From the NCBI RefSeq assembly GCF_000270185.1, contig NC_015516.1, positions 1,717,501-1,781,500 of the forward strand: a DNA stretch of 64,000 nt, in the 5' to 3' direction. This document shows, piece by piece, positions 48,973 through 59,196 of this stretch. Source of the stretch: Melissococcus plutonius ATCC 35311 (GTDB lineage Bacteria; Bacillota; Bacilli; Lactobacillales; Enterococcaceae). Both the position numbers and the translations under genes were made by a program. Under the pieces are notes generated by a model. The model was not told where the DNA came from and made no database searches. It saw nothing but the letters and a program-made list of their open reading frames with translations. The first letter of the stretch is position 1; the number at the start of each line of letters is the position of its first letter.

Positions 48973-50505
48973 ATGCAACTTTCTTTGAAAACAATTCAAG
49001 ATTGTTTAGTGAAAGAACAACTTTTAAAAGAGTTTGTCACAAAGGATGCTTGGACGTTTCGTCTACCTAACGCATTTAATAAACAATTTGTCGATCATCT
49101 TTCTTATAATTCACAGGATATAACAAAAAATACTTTGTTTTTTTGCAAAGGATTAAATTTTAAAAAAGATTATTTAGTAGATGCTGTTCAAAATGGTCTT
49201 TCTATTTACATTTCTGAGCAACCTTATGATGTGCCAGCAGATTTGGGTATTATTGTTTCAGATGTAAAAAAAGCAATGGCTATTCTCAGCATGGCTTTTT
49301 ACAATTATCCACAGAATAAACTAAAAGTTATTGGATTTACAGGCACCAAGGGAAAGACAACAGCTGCCTATTTTGCGAAGTCTATCTTAACTAATGCAAC
49401 AAAAGGAAAAACAGCCATGCTTTCTACCATGTGTTCCACGTTAGATGGAAAAACATTCTTCAAATCAAAATTAACAACACCAGAATCTTTAGACTTGTAT
49501 CGAATGATGAATGAAGCTGTTCAAAATAATATGACGCATTTTGTCATGGAAGTTTCTTCACAAGCTTATAAAATTGATCGTGTCTATCAATTATTTTATG
49601 ATGTGGGAATATTTTTAAACATTACTCCTGATCATATCAGTCCGATCGAACACCCGACATTTGATGATTATTTTTATTGCAAACGTCAAATTATTGCTCA
49701 TTCAAAACAAATTATTTTAAATAGAGAAACTGATTATTTTCAATTATTAAAAGAAACCGCCGATTATTTCAATGTTCCAACCATTGTTTATGGAAATCAA
49801 CCAACTACTGAAGTTGATTATTGGTATCAAAAAAAATCGCAAGATTCATTGGCCTTTACCATTGTTGCTGAAAAAGACTTTCTCTTTATTTCAGGTGACT
49901 ACCAATTACACCTAGCTGGTGATTTCAACAAAAGTAATGCATTGAGTGCTGTCATTGCTAGTTCTTTATTGGGTGCTAATAAGAAAGATTGTCAAACTGG
50001 TATCAATGAGACAATTGTACCTGGACGAATGGAATTACTGAAAAATAAAAATAATGCACAAGTTTATATTGATTATGCCCATAATTATGATAGTCTTTAT
50101 CATTTGTTATCATTTGTTAAACAAGATCATAAAAATGGTCGTGTTATTGTTGTTATCGGTAGCACAGGAAACAAAGGTATTTCACGTCGAAAAGATTTTG
50201 GTGCCGTTCTTTCAAAATTTGCTGATATTGCAATTCTTACTATGGATGATCCAGCTGATGAGGATCCAAAAGCGATCTGCCAAGAAATTGCGAATTCAAT
50301 TACAACGAATGTAACTAGTTTTATTACTGTAGATCGAAAAAAAGCAATCCAACAAGCTTTAGAGATGAGTCAACCCGCTGATGCAGTGGTACTTGCGGGT
50401 AAAGGAGCTGACCTGTATCAAAAAATAAAAGGTGAAGACATTCCTTATGAAGGAGATAGCAATATTGCAAAGGAATTAATTAATCAAGAAATGACTTCAT
50501 GGTAA
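48973..50505 (+). CDS. murE: UDP-N-acetylmuramoyl-tripeptide synthetase, L-lysine type
   Basis: About 510 residues. It adds the third amino acid to UDP-MurNAc-L-Ala-D-Glu. The ATP loop is GFTGTKGKTTAAYFAKS, followed by MEVSSQAYKIDRV, NITPDHISPIEHPTFDDYF and the C-terminal VIVVIGSTGNKG. In place of the DNPR found in diaminopimelate enzymes it has DDPADEDP, close to the DNPA form of lysine-adding MurE. A GTG nine bases upstream overlaps the ribosome site, so the ATG at 48973 is preferred. Intact. Confidence 0.9.
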   Translation: MQLSLKTIQDCLVKEQLLKEFVTKDAWTFRLPNAFNKQFVDHLSYNSQDITKNTLFFCKGLNFKKDYLVDAVQNGLSIYISEQPYDVPADLGIIVSDVKKAMAILSMAFYNYPQNKLKVIGFTGTKGKTTAAYFAKSILTNATKGKTAMLSTMCSTLDGKTFFKSKLTTPESLDLYRMMNEAVQNNMTHFVMEVSSQAYKIDRVYQLFYDVGIFLNITPDHISPIEHPTFDDYFYCKRQIIAHSKQIILNRETDYFQLLKETADYFNVPTIVYGNQPTTEVDYWYQKKSQDSLAFTIVAEKDFLFISGDYQLHLAGDFNKSNALSAVIASSLLGANKKDCQTGINETIVPGRMELLKNKNNAQVYIDYAHNYDSLYHLLSFVKQDHKNGRVIVVIGSTGNKGISRRKDFGAVLSKFADIAILTMDDPADEDPKAICQEIANSITTNVTSFITVDRKKAIQQALEMSQPADAVVLAGKGADLYQKIKGEDIPYEGDSNIAKELINQEMTSW

Positions 50506-50537
50506 AAACAATCAAGCATCACACTTAGATTAACTAC

Positions 50538-50582
50538 AAAATAACCAAGTACGTTTTTAAATTAAACATACTTGGTTATTTT
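50538..50582. terminator. Bidirectional terminator between murE and the OppA gene
   Basis: AAAATAACCAAGTA / TACTTGGTTATTTT, a 14-base stem (extendable past one mismatch) flanked by A- and T-runs between converging genes. Confidence 0.87.
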
Positions 50583-50626
50583 GATTGACTTATTTATTTT
50601 TATTGTTATACCAAAAATTTTATTTA

Positions 50627-52264
50627 TTATTTAATCGTAATGTCTTTGTAGTAAGGTGCACCAATTGCACGATAGGTTAGCCCCTTAACTTTATCATTTA
50701 CCAAGAATGCTTGGGCAGATTGATATAGTGGTGTAATTGGTGAATCTTTCATCATAACTTTTTGTGCATCTAGCAATGTATCCCAACGTTTTTGATTGTC
50801 AGTTGCATAAGTTGTTGCAGAATCCTTTAGTAATTTATCATAGTCTGTGTTACTATATTTTCCATAATTTTGGACATTACCTGTTTGTAGTAATTGTAAG
50901 AAGTCGTAAGGATCAGGATAGGTTGCTAGCCAACCAGCTAACACGATATCAAAATCACCACTACTCATTCGATCCATTCTATTCTTGAACGGTACACTTG
51001 AAACCGTTACTTTTAAACCACTTAGATTTTCAGACATTAATCCTTCGAGATATTCAGCAAGTTTCTTTGAAGAATCAAGATCAGATGTTAGTAATTCAAC
51101 CGATGCTGTCTTAATTCCTAATTCATTTTTAGCTTTTTTCCAAAGAGCCTTTGCTTCTTTGTTATTTGTTTCAATTAATTTACCAGATTCCTTTGCAAAA
51201 TCTTTTTTAGTTTCTTTATTTATAAGTCCAGTAGGGACAAAATCTGAGATTTTTTTCGAGCCATCTTTTAAAATATTTTTAGCAATTTGATCTGTATTTA
51301 CTAATTTGGTCATTGCGTTTCTTGCATTTACATTTGTGAATATTTTGTTCTTTTTACTATTAAAATTATATTGTAAATAGTTCGTTGAAGGATAGTTACG
51401 TATCACTAATTGTGGCGTATTTTTTTCTTGATCTACATATTCGCCTTTAATTTGGGTGACATCTACTGCATTTGATTTAAACAAGTTAACGTTTTTACTA
51501 ACCTCTTTACTTACTTGTACGTCAACTTCATTTAAATTCACTTTTTTTGCGTTATAATAATTTTTATTTTTTTCAAATTTCCAATCAATCCCTGTTCCAT
51601 CCCAATCTTTCATAACAAAAGGACCATTATAGATCATATTCTCACTATTTCTTCCATAATCTTTGCCTTTTTTTTCTACATATTTTTGATTAAGTGGATA
51701 GAAAGTTGGTCTTGCTAATAATGATGATAAATATGGAATTGGATGATCCAAATTAATTTCCAATGTATAATCATCTATTGCTTTAACACCTAAATCTGTA
51801 CTTGGTTTTTCTCCCTTTGTAATTGCTTCATAATTTTTAAAACCATCAAATAAATAGATATACTCAGAACCTGTCTTTGGATCTGTTGTTCGTTGCCAAG
51901 AATAAACAAAGTCTTTTGCAGTTACTGGTTCACCATTGCTCCATTTCGCATTTTTTCTTAATTTGATTGTATAGGTTTTTCCATCATTTGTTGGCCTAGC
52001 TACCTGTTCAGCAATACCAGGAATTGGTACACTATCTTTGTCAAATAAATATAATCCTTCCATTACTTGAGTAAGTGCATTAAAACTTTCTTCATCTGTT
52101 GCTTTTGAAACGTCCATTGTTGGTATTTCAGCATTTGCAACGACCTTTAATACTTGTTTTTGTTCTGAACTATTCCCTTCTTTATTGTTTTCTGAACCAC
52201 CACATGCAGATAATGAGAACAACAAACCACTTGCTGTTATTGCAGTAAATAGCCACTTTTTCAT
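50627..52264 (-). CDS. Oligopeptide-binding lipoprotein (OppA/PrgZ type)
   Basis: 545 residues. A lipoprotein signal ends in LSAC (Cys21). The family 5 solute-binding fold follows: IPTMDVSKATDEESFNAL, PTNDGKTYTIKLRKNAKWSN, GEPVTAKDFVYSWQRTTDP and AGWLATYPDPYDFLQLLQ. It captures extracellular peptides for an Opp ABC transporter that is not encoded here, as is common for extra OppA copies in enterococci, where such proteins can also read pheromones. The start has AGGAGG upstream. Intact. Confidence 0.9.
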   Translation of the reverse strand: MKKWLFTAITASGLLFSLSACGGSENNKEGNSSEQKQVLKVVANAEIPTMDVSKATDEESFNALTQVMEGLYLFDKDSVPIPGIAEQVARPTNDGKTYTIKLRKNAKWSNGEPVTAKDFVYSWQRTTDPKTGSEYIYLFDGFKNYEAITKGEKPSTDLGVKAIDDYTLEINLDHPIPYLSSLLARPTFYPLNQKYVEKKGKDYGRNSENMIYNGPFVMKDWDGTGIDWKFEKNKNYYNAKKVNLNEVDVQVSKEVSKNVNLFKSNAVDVTQIKGEYVDQEKNTPQLVIRNYPSTNYLQYNFNSKKNKIFTNVNARNAMTKLVNTDQIAKNILKDGSKKISDFVPTGLINKETKKDFAKESGKLIETNNKEAKALWKKAKNELGIKTASVELLTSDLDSSKKLAEYLEGLMSENLSGLKVTVSSVPFKNRMDRMSSGDFDIVLAGWLATYPDPYDFLQLLQTGNVQNYGKYSNTDYDKLLKDSATTYATDNQKRWDTLLDAQKVMMKDSPITPLYQSAQAFLVNDKVKGLTYRAIGAPYYKDITIK

Positions 52265-52828
52265 TCAATTGTTCCTCCTAAATTTTATTATTAAAGCTTT
52301 TTAGATAAAAGCTATTAACTCATTGTATTCATAATTAGGTTCCTATATATTGCTTACTATTTACTCATAAATAAGTTTTTTATTGTTTATATCAATAACT
52401 GTTATCCCTAGATGGGTTTTTATATTCGATGATTGCCTCAATTGATGAATAGAATAACTACTATTTCAATCATCTTTCCAACAAAAGAAATACTATGTAA
52501 ATTTTTTATTTCAAATGTTCATTAAATATCAATCTAATGATACTTATTTAATATTTTTTCTAAAAATTTTTATTCCTTTGCTTAGTTAATGTCTAATTAT
52601 AGCAAGCTAAATTATAATTTAATGAAAATATAAATGCAATATGAAAATTATTTAATTATATATTAATATTAATCACCTCATTTGTTCATCAAAATGTAAA
52701 ATTGATTAAAAAATAAAAGTTCAGCTGCTAATAAACTTAGACAACCAAACTTTTTATTAAAGATGATTAAAAAACATTAGCTATTCATTCTAAGATTAAT
52801 TAATACAAAAAAGAAAAATAAAATTTTC
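52265..52828. other. Intergenic region upstream of the OppA gene
   Basis: About 560 A+T-rich bases that should contain the OppA promoter near 52265-52400 and the end of the yebC transcript. Only a small hairpin (AGCTTTT...AAAAGCT, about 52295-52314) is seen, and there is no convincing terminator or RNA. Confidence 0.4.
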
Positions 52829-53551
52829 TTAATCAGCAGAGGTAAATACCTGGGTTACATCATCATCATCTTCTAACCTATCCACCAATTTTTGTAATTT
52901 TCCAAGTTGTTCTTCATCTAGGGTGACGGTAGTTTGAGGAACTATTGTTAACTCGGCTTGTGCTAACTGATAACCAACCATTTCTAGTGCATCACGAACA
53001 GAGACGAAATCTTCTGGTGACGTATAGATTTCAAAAACTTCTTCAGAAACCTCCATATCTTCAGCTCCTGCTTCAAGAACTGCTTCAAGCATCTCATCTT
53101 CATCAATTTCTAATGCTTCACGTGTGATTACTATATATCCTTTACGGTCAAACATATACGAAACGGAACCTGTTTCACCTAGAGAACCACCATTTCTTGT
53201 AAATGCTACTCGTACATTGGTGGCCGTACGATTTCTATTATCTGTTAATGCATAAACTAAGATCGCAGTGCCACCCGGTCCATATCCTTCATAGGTAACT
53301 TCATCATAATTCTCTCCATCTGTTGATGAACTAGCTTTTTTTATTGCACGATCAATATTATCATTCGGCATATTTGCTGCCTTGCCCTTATCTACGGCCA
53401 ATCGAAGACTAGGATTCATTGCTGGATCTATGCCACCAGTTTTGGCAGCCATATAAATTTCTCTAGAAAGTTTTTGAAAAATTTTTCCTCTTTTCGCATC
53501 TTGTGCATTTTTTCGTCCTTGAATGTTATTCCATTTACTATGTCCTGACAT
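52829..53551 (-). CDS. yebC: YebC/TACO1-family protein
   Basis: 240 residues, full length. It begins with the hallmark [20 protein letters not shown] and has [27 protein letters not shown] and [18 protein letters not shown]. YebC proteins act as transcription regulators or as ribosome-associated factors that help translate difficult (for example proline-rich) stretches; which applies here cannot be told. Intact, single gene. Confidence 0.93.
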   Translation of the reverse strand: MSGHSKWNNIQGRKNAQDAKRGKIFQKLSREIYMAAKTGGIDPAMNPSLRLAVDKGKAANMPNDNIDRAIKKASSSTDGENYDEVTYEGYGPGGTAILVYALTDNRNRTATNVRVAFTRNGGSLGETGSVSYMFDRKGYIVITREALEIDEDEMLEAVLEAGAEDMEVSEEVFEIYTSPEDFVSVRDALEMVGYQLAQAELTIVPQTTVTLDEEQLGKLQKLVDRLEDDDDVTQVFTSAD

Positions 53552-53860
53552 GATAATTTCTCCTTTGCGTGTCTCTTATTAATCTTATTTTACTACTCTC
53601 GATTTTGAATGCAATTAAATTAGAAAATAAATCTAGCAGTAAGTAGGATTTATAAAAAATAAATCATCCTTTCATTTATTACTGAAAAGTTTGAAAATAT
53701 TAAATAAAAAGTTTAATTGATGTTCAGTTCTACAAAATTATATGATAGACAAATAAAGCAACAAACAAGTCGGAGACATTATCTATAACTTGTTTGTTGC
53801 TTTATTTTATATGTATGTAGTATAGGATAGTAACCCTTCAAAACATTTATGTATTAAAGT
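53552..53860. other. Intergenic region before yebC
   Basis: About 300 bases holding the yebC promoter area and the terminator at 53751-53807. Nothing else was recognised. Confidence 0.35.
53751..53807 (-). terminator. Terminator of the second LysM hydrolase gene
   Basis: A perfect 20-base inverted repeat (arms 53751-53770 and 53788-53807) with a 17-base loop. Confidence 0.88.
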
Positions 53861-54451
53861 TTAGTACCAACCATGACTCATCCAAAATGTTTGTGCTTGT
53901 TCCCAAGAACCATAACGTTGCGCTACATAATTATCAGCTGTGCGTTCTTGGTTTGCTGGTGAGTAATCGCCATTTAGATATGAAGCATCTAATTGATATC
54001 TCCCAATATACTTACCATTTGTTGCATTATAAGAACCACTTGATTCTCTTTGAGCAATCCATTCCTTTGCAGAATTGCTATCTACAGCACTGGTTTGGTT
54101 TGTAACAGCTGATGCTGGCGCTGGTTGCTGTACAGGTTGTGAAGCCTGTTTCTGTTGTACGGGTGCTGCTTGTTGAGCAGATGCTGCTTGTACAGGTTCA
54201 GCTTGTTGGTCAGCTGTTTTGATTGTTAGTTGTTGACCTGTATAGATCATATCTATATTAGCAATACTGTTATCTTGAGCAATGCGTTGAATCAATTGAT
54301 TACCTCCGCTAAATTGTTTAGAAATAGCAGATAATGTATCGCCAGATTGTACTGTATATAGACTGTCTGCATGAGCATTTGAGGCTCCTAAAAATAAACC
54401 AAATCCTGCTGCCAATGTCGTTCCTAATAAGATTGCTTTAAGTGATTTCAT
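53861..54451 (-). CDS. Secreted LysM protein with a lysozyme-like (transglycosylase) domain, copy 2
   Basis: 196 residues with the same plan as the protein at 26513-27091: signal peptide (ending SNAHA), one LysM module (YTVQSGDTLSAISKQFSGG), a linker, and a C-terminal domain with WIAQRESSGSYNATNGKY, GRYQLDASYLNGDYSP and RYGSWEQAQTFW. The signal, LysM and catalytic parts are nearly identical in the two copies, while the linker differs: rich in Gln/Ala/Pro here, in Thr/Val there. Both are well expressed-looking genes with strong terminators. Probable role is wall turnover or daughter-cell separation. Confidence 0.88.
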   Translation of the reverse strand: MKSLKAILLGTTLAAGFGLFLGASNAHADSLYTVQSGDTLSAISKQFSGGNQLIQRIAQDNSIANIDMIYTGQQLTIKTADQQAEPVQAASAQQAAPVQQKQASQPVQQPAPASAVTNQTSAVDSNSAKEWIAQRESSGSYNATNGKYIGRYQLDASYLNGDYSPANQERTADNYVAQRYGSWEQAQTFWMSHGWY

Positions 54452-55052
54452 AGTAATCTCCTTTATGTAATTATTATTTCGTCGCTCTTAACAACAATCA
54501 ATACTTTACCATCTATTTATGTTGCGTAGGTAAAAGGCGTGTAACAATTCATTTCAATTATTAATATTATATAACTATAAAATTAAATAATGTTTTTAAT
54601 ACTATACTTTATGTTTTTAACTCTTAATAAATAAGAAAAATACCTAAAAAACAAACAATTAGTAATTATTTTTTTGATATTTACACATATAATATTTAAT
54701 AATAAAAATATAATAAATATCTGAAAAATATTCGATCAATTTGATTAATTAGAAACAACTAGATAAGTATAATATTATTATTTTTTAAATTTAATAATAA
54801 ATTCTCTTTTTATTTATTACTTATTCAATTTAAAATACAAGAAAAATGCTTTTTTATAGTTGGTTATCAAAAATTGACTTATTTTTATTAGAACCTTTAT
54901 TAAAAAATAAAAGCATAAACAAATTTTAATTCATTAAAATCTGTTTATGCTTTACTTTTAAATAGCAAATACTAAATATTCCTTCAATCTGTATGTAAGC
55001 TTCATAAATATAAAAAATTGACAATTATAAAAAAGGAGTTTGTTATTGATAA
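54452..55052. other. Intergenic region upstream of the second LysM gene
   Basis: About 600 bases, among the most A+T-rich in the window. It carries the LysM gene promoter area at its left and the hairpin at 54910-54953. No gene or RNA was recognised. Confidence 0.4.
54910..54953 (-). terminator. Terminator downstream of the VanZ gene
   Basis: AAAGCATAAACA / TGTTTATGCTTT with an inner ATTTTAA / TTAAAAT, a long stem with one internal mismatch. Confidence 0.7.
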
Positions 55053-55577
55053 CTAAATAATTCTACTTTTTATTTGTTTGCCTTTGAAGAAAAAAAGCAT
55101 ACTCCTATGGCATCCTATGGCAACAGCTGTTAATGCACCAATTGAATCTAACATGACATCTTGAAAAGAAGGTGTTCGATCGCCTGTAATCATTTGATGA
55201 AATTCATCCAAACCAGCATAACCAGTTGCACTAAGCCATGAAATAATGCCCGTCAATAAGATACTTTTTATTTTTGGAAGCAATCCAAGAAACCAACTTC
55301 CTCCCAAAATAAAATATAATCCATAATGGGCGCCTTTTCTAATAAAAAATTCAATAAACTTAATATATCCTTTTGCTTGAATACTGACTTCATTTTCATC
55401 ATATTGAAAACAAATGCCCTGTAATTGTTTCTCAAAAGGATGATGTTTCAATAGATGGTCTAAGGGGCTAACTAAAGATTGTTGGGTATAAGTTTGTGAA
55501 GAACTATAAAATAAAAGTGCCATCACAATAAAGGCAATCATAAGATATAGATGGCTATTTTTTTCTAATTTTTTCAT
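55053..55577 (-). CDS. VanZ-like membrane protein
   Basis: About 174 residues with an N-terminal anchor (HLYLMIAFIVMALLFYSSSQ) and about three more membrane segments. The VanZ signature is visible as FIRKGAHYGLYFILGG and DEFHQMITGDRTPSFQDVMLDSIGA. VanZ-type proteins are linked to resistance to lipoglycopeptides in some species, but the chromosomal members have no settled role. GAGGGA is correctly placed for the ATG at 55577, not for the one 12 bases upstream. Confidence 0.88.
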   Translation of the reverse strand: MKKLEKNSHLYLMIAFIVMALLFYSSSQTYTQQSLVSPLDHLLKHHPFEKQLQGICFQYDENEVSIQAKGYIKFIEFFIRKGAHYGLYFILGGSWFLGLLPKIKSILLTGIISWLSATGYAGLDEFHQMITGDRTPSFQDVMLDSIGALTAVAIGCHRSMLFFFKGKQIKSRII

Positions 55578-55906
55578 TTTTTCCCTCATTTATAAAAACT
55601 ATTTTTAGTTTTATAGTACCTTTTTTTAATTATTGAAACAATTCATTTCTATAAAATTTTGTGAAAAAAATTAACAATAATCAACCAAACATTATGATTC
55701 ATACTTTCATTCAAAAATTGATTCACTATTTTATTAGTACCCTCCTACTATGTAAAACATCTATCAAAACAATAATCAGTTTCTTTTAATGCTTGAAGAT
55801 AACTAAAGAAACAACAGGATATTCCTATTAATAAATAATAGAAAATCTTGTTATTTCCTTATCTTTCTATTTATAAAAATTTTTAATAACCTTGTCTTTT
55901 ATCTAT
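55578..55906. other. Intergenic region between the VanZ gene and pectate lyase
   Basis: About 330 A+T-rich bases. It should contain the VanZ promoter and the end of the pectate lyase transcript. A weak stem (AATAGAAA...TTTCTATT, about 55845-55874) is the only structure seen. Confidence 0.35.
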
Positions 55907-57031
55907 TTAATTTAGGGGACCAGCATGATGCCGTACAAATTCTTCTACCTCATCAACAGCCATTGAACGATAGGAATAATAATCAATTGGACGCCATTTC
56001 ACACCATCACTAGGTACAGCGGGATACTTTCCAGTAGGTTCATCATGATCAAAACAACTATTTTTCAATAAATTATTCTTATTTAATAAATAACCCATGG
56101 GATCTGGTACTTTATTTGGATGTCCCCAAGCACGTTTTGTGTTAACAAAAACATTTTCTTCTGCATAAATTTTAGCACCACTTCCTGCACCAATACCATA
56201 AGAAGAAATATCTGTATATAAATTATTTAATAAATGCACCTCACCAAAACGAACACGTGGATTTCTTTGATCAGTTCTGTTAAACCAATTATAGGCAAAT
56301 GTTATTTTTAATTTGTTGTTATCTTGTGTACTGTTTTTATCTGAATGACCAATTAAACTTGTTTTGTTATGATTTGTAAAAATATTGTTTGAAAGTGTTA
56401 TCCAATTAGCACCTTTTTTAATATCCATCAAGCCATCATGACGATTTTTTCCTTGTGGCACTTCACTGGCAATCCAGGGATCATCTGTAAATTTATTATG
56501 ATTGATCCAGATATGCTCACTGCTTTCAATATTAATTGCATCAATTTCCGTAAAATCTCCCGGATTTGCTTGTGTATTACCTGTAGTTATGATTCCACCT
56601 TTTCCATCTGGACGTTCCCCCTTAGCAAAAGACAAGGCATTGGTTAAATTTAGGTTTTTAATAATAACTTGTTTTTGTTTTTTTATTCGTAGACCACTAC
56701 CAGTAATCTCTGCATCTTTTCCCATACCAATAATCGTTTTATTGGATCCAACATCAATTGTTACTCCTGGTGAAAATTCGAATAAATTAGTTAAATCAAT
56801 TTTTCCTACAACTTTTACTATTGTTGGTCTATCTCCTTTGACTGCTTCTTTTAATTGAGCTGCAGTATAAACAAATTTTTCCTCTCCACCTACTCCGCCT
56901 ATTGTTCCTTCACCGACACTTGCAAAGCCAAAACTATCTTCATAAGCTAAATTTTCAGCACTCAAAACCGTTTTGTCGATAAAGAAGAACGTGGATATGG
57001 AAAAAATAGCAAACAACAAATACTTTTTCAA
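55907..57031 (-). CDS. Secreted pectate lyase (polysaccharide lyase family 1)
   Basis: About 374 residues with a Sec signal peptide (KKYLLFAIFSISTFFF, cleavage near VLSA-EN). The mature part is a right-handed beta-helix: VKVVGKIDL, NKTIIGMGKDAEITG, HIWINHNKF, NRHDGLMDIKKGANWITLS with calcium-site Asp, and RTDQRNPRVRFGEVHLLNN with the catalytic Arg. It cleaves polygalacturonate by elimination, producing unsaturated ends that GH105 and KduI handle. The frame opens at an ATG (57049) without a ribosome site; GAGGTG six bases before a TTG at 57031 makes that the likely start. Intact, about 12 kb from the other pectin genes. Confidence 0.9.
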   Translation of the reverse strand: MKKYLLFAIFSISTFFFIDKTVLSAENLAYEDSFGFASVGEGTIGGVGGEEKFVYTAAQLKEAVKGDRPTIVKVVGKIDLTNLFEFSPGVTIDVGSNKTIIGMGKDAEITGSGLRIKKQKQVIIKNLNLTNALSFAKGERPDGKGGIITTGNTQANPGDFTEIDAINIESSEHIWINHNKFTDDPWIASEVPQGKNRHDGLMDIKKGANWITLSNNIFTNHNKTSLIGHSDKNSTQDNNKLKITFAYNWFNRTDQRNPRVRFGEVHLLNNLYTDISSYGIGAGSGAKIYAEENVFVNTKRAWGHPNKVPDPMGYLLNKNNLLKNSCFDHDEPTGKYPAVPSDGVKWRPIDYYSYRSMAVDEVEEFVRHHAGPLN

Positions 57032-57169
57032 TTTCTTCACCTCACTCATTTAATCTATTAAAATTATATAATTTTTATTATCCAAACACAAATGTTACAT
57101 GTTGGTAAAAATCATAGATCATAGAATATATGTTATACTAAATAAAAATATTGGAAAGAAGGAATAAGT

Positions 57170-58974
57170 ATGGATTATTCACCAAATTGGGATTTGGAAA
57201 GTATTTTTCCAGGTGGTAGTCATTCAGAGAAACTAGAACAACAAATGGAACAACTAAAAAAACAAACAACACAGTTTCAACAATTAATTGAAGGCTGGTT
57301 CCCTGAAAAAGACTTAGAATCAAGCAAACTTACTGAAATTCTACTACTTATGCAAACCATTTCTGATAGCTTTGATCAATGCGGAAATTTTATTGAAAAT
57401 CTAATGTCTGCCAATACAAAAGATACACAAGCAAATGTCTTAAATAATCGTTTATTTACTTTACTTCCGGCTATTCAATTGCTGAAACCACCTTTATTAA
57501 AAAATTAACCTATATTAATGATGATCAATGGCAAGTATTAATAACCAGTAAATCGTTCAAGCCTCTTACCTTTCGTTTAAATGAAATGAGAAGTGAAGGA
57601 GAAAAACTACTATCAGAAAACGATGAGAATATCATAAATACTCTCTCACTTGATGGACTAAAAGCTTGGAGTAGTCATTATGATACAATTGTCTCTAGTA
57701 TGGAAATTCCCTTTAAAGATGAATCTGGAAACATCCATCACTATTCAATTGGACAAGCAGCCAACAAAATGACTAGTGATGCAAATAAAAAGGTACGTCA
57801 ATAGTTTTTTACCATTTGGGAGCAAACTTGGTGTGAAAAAGCACCTTTATTTGCAGATACTTTAAATCATCTAGATGGTTTTCGCTTATCAAATTATAAA
57901 TTTCATAAAATCAACGACTTTTTAGAACAACCTTTAAAAGATAATCGTATGAGTAAAAAGACACTGAACACATTGTGGGCAACAATAGAGAAAAACAAAC
58001 AACCTTTTGTTGACTATCTAACAAGAAAAGCTAAATTATTTGGAAATGACAAGATGGAATGGCAAGACCAAGAAGCACCTGTTATTCTTGGAAATTTAAA
58101 AGAGCAGTCCTTTAGCTATAATCAAGCAGCTGCCTTTATTATTGAAAACTTTCAGGCTTTTAGTCCTAAAATGGCTAAATTTGCCGAAATGGCTTTTCAA
58201 AAAAATTGGATCGAGGCAGAAAATCGTCCACATAAACGACCAGGTGGTTATTGCATTGATCTACCAGAATCAAAAGAATCAAGAATTTTTATGACTTTTA
58301 ATCATTCAATCAATGAAGTTGCTACACTGGCACATGAATTAGGTTATGCTTTTCATAGTAGTGTCATGTGGGATTTACCTCAACTAAATCGTGAATATGC
58401 TATGAATGTTGCAGAAACAGCAAGTACCTTTGCCGAACTGATTGTTTCATATGCCACATTAAAAAAAGCTAAAACCAAAGAAGAAAAAATAAACCTATTG
58501 GATAATAAATTACAAAATGCTAATGCTATGTTTATGAATATTCACGCTCGGTTTCTCTTTGAAACAAACTTCTATACAGCACGTCAAAAAGGATTCGTGG
58601 GAGAAGAGGCGATTACAGAGTTAATGCTGCAAGCACAAAAAGACAGTTACCAAAATTGCCTAGCCAGTTATCATCCACATTTTTGGGCAAGCAAACTGCA
58701 TTTCTTTATTGATGAACCACCTTTTTATAATTTTCCTTATACTTTTGGCTATCTTTTTAGCATGGGCATTTATGCTTATGCGAATCAGCAAAAACGTGCC
58801 TTTGAAGATCACTATATCGCCTTATTAAGAGATACTGGCTCTATGACAAGTGAAGAACTCGCCCAAAAGCATCTAGGTGTCGATCTAACAAAACCAGATT
58901 TCTGGCAAAGTGGGATTGATCAAGTAGTTAAGGATGTTGAGTTATTTATGGAATTAACGGAATCTTATATCTAA
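57170..58974 (+). pseudogene. pepF: Oligoendopeptidase F pepF, frameshift, nonsense codon and altered zinc motif
   Basis: An M3-family metallopeptidase of about 600 residues in three pieces. Piece 1 (57170-57508) starts MDYSPNWDLESIFPGG and leaves frame near CAATTGCTGAAACC (about 57475-57488). The second frame continues ETTFIKKLTYINDD and MRSEGEKLLSENDENI to an in-frame TAG at 57802-57804 (KVRQ-stop-FFTIW). The third piece, same frame, reaches 58974. The zinc motif, normally HELGHAFH, reads HELGYAFH: the second His is Tyr (TAT, 58345-58347). Three independent hits, one on a metal ligand, make this a firmly dead gene. Confidence 0.92.
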
Positions 58975-59196
58975 ATTATTTTTTCAATTGAGAGAGGGAT
59001 ATTTTCTTTTACCCTCTCAATTTTTGATAAATATTAAACCATTCTCAATAATCCATCCACCTATTCACTATTTTTTATTGAAATTAATATTATTTTATTG
59101 ACAAATACCTTTATTTTATCTAGTTTCTTCTCTTTCTTTTTAATTTTAAATTTTTCATGCTACAGTTTTTATGAAAAGAAAAGGGAGGTTAGGAAA

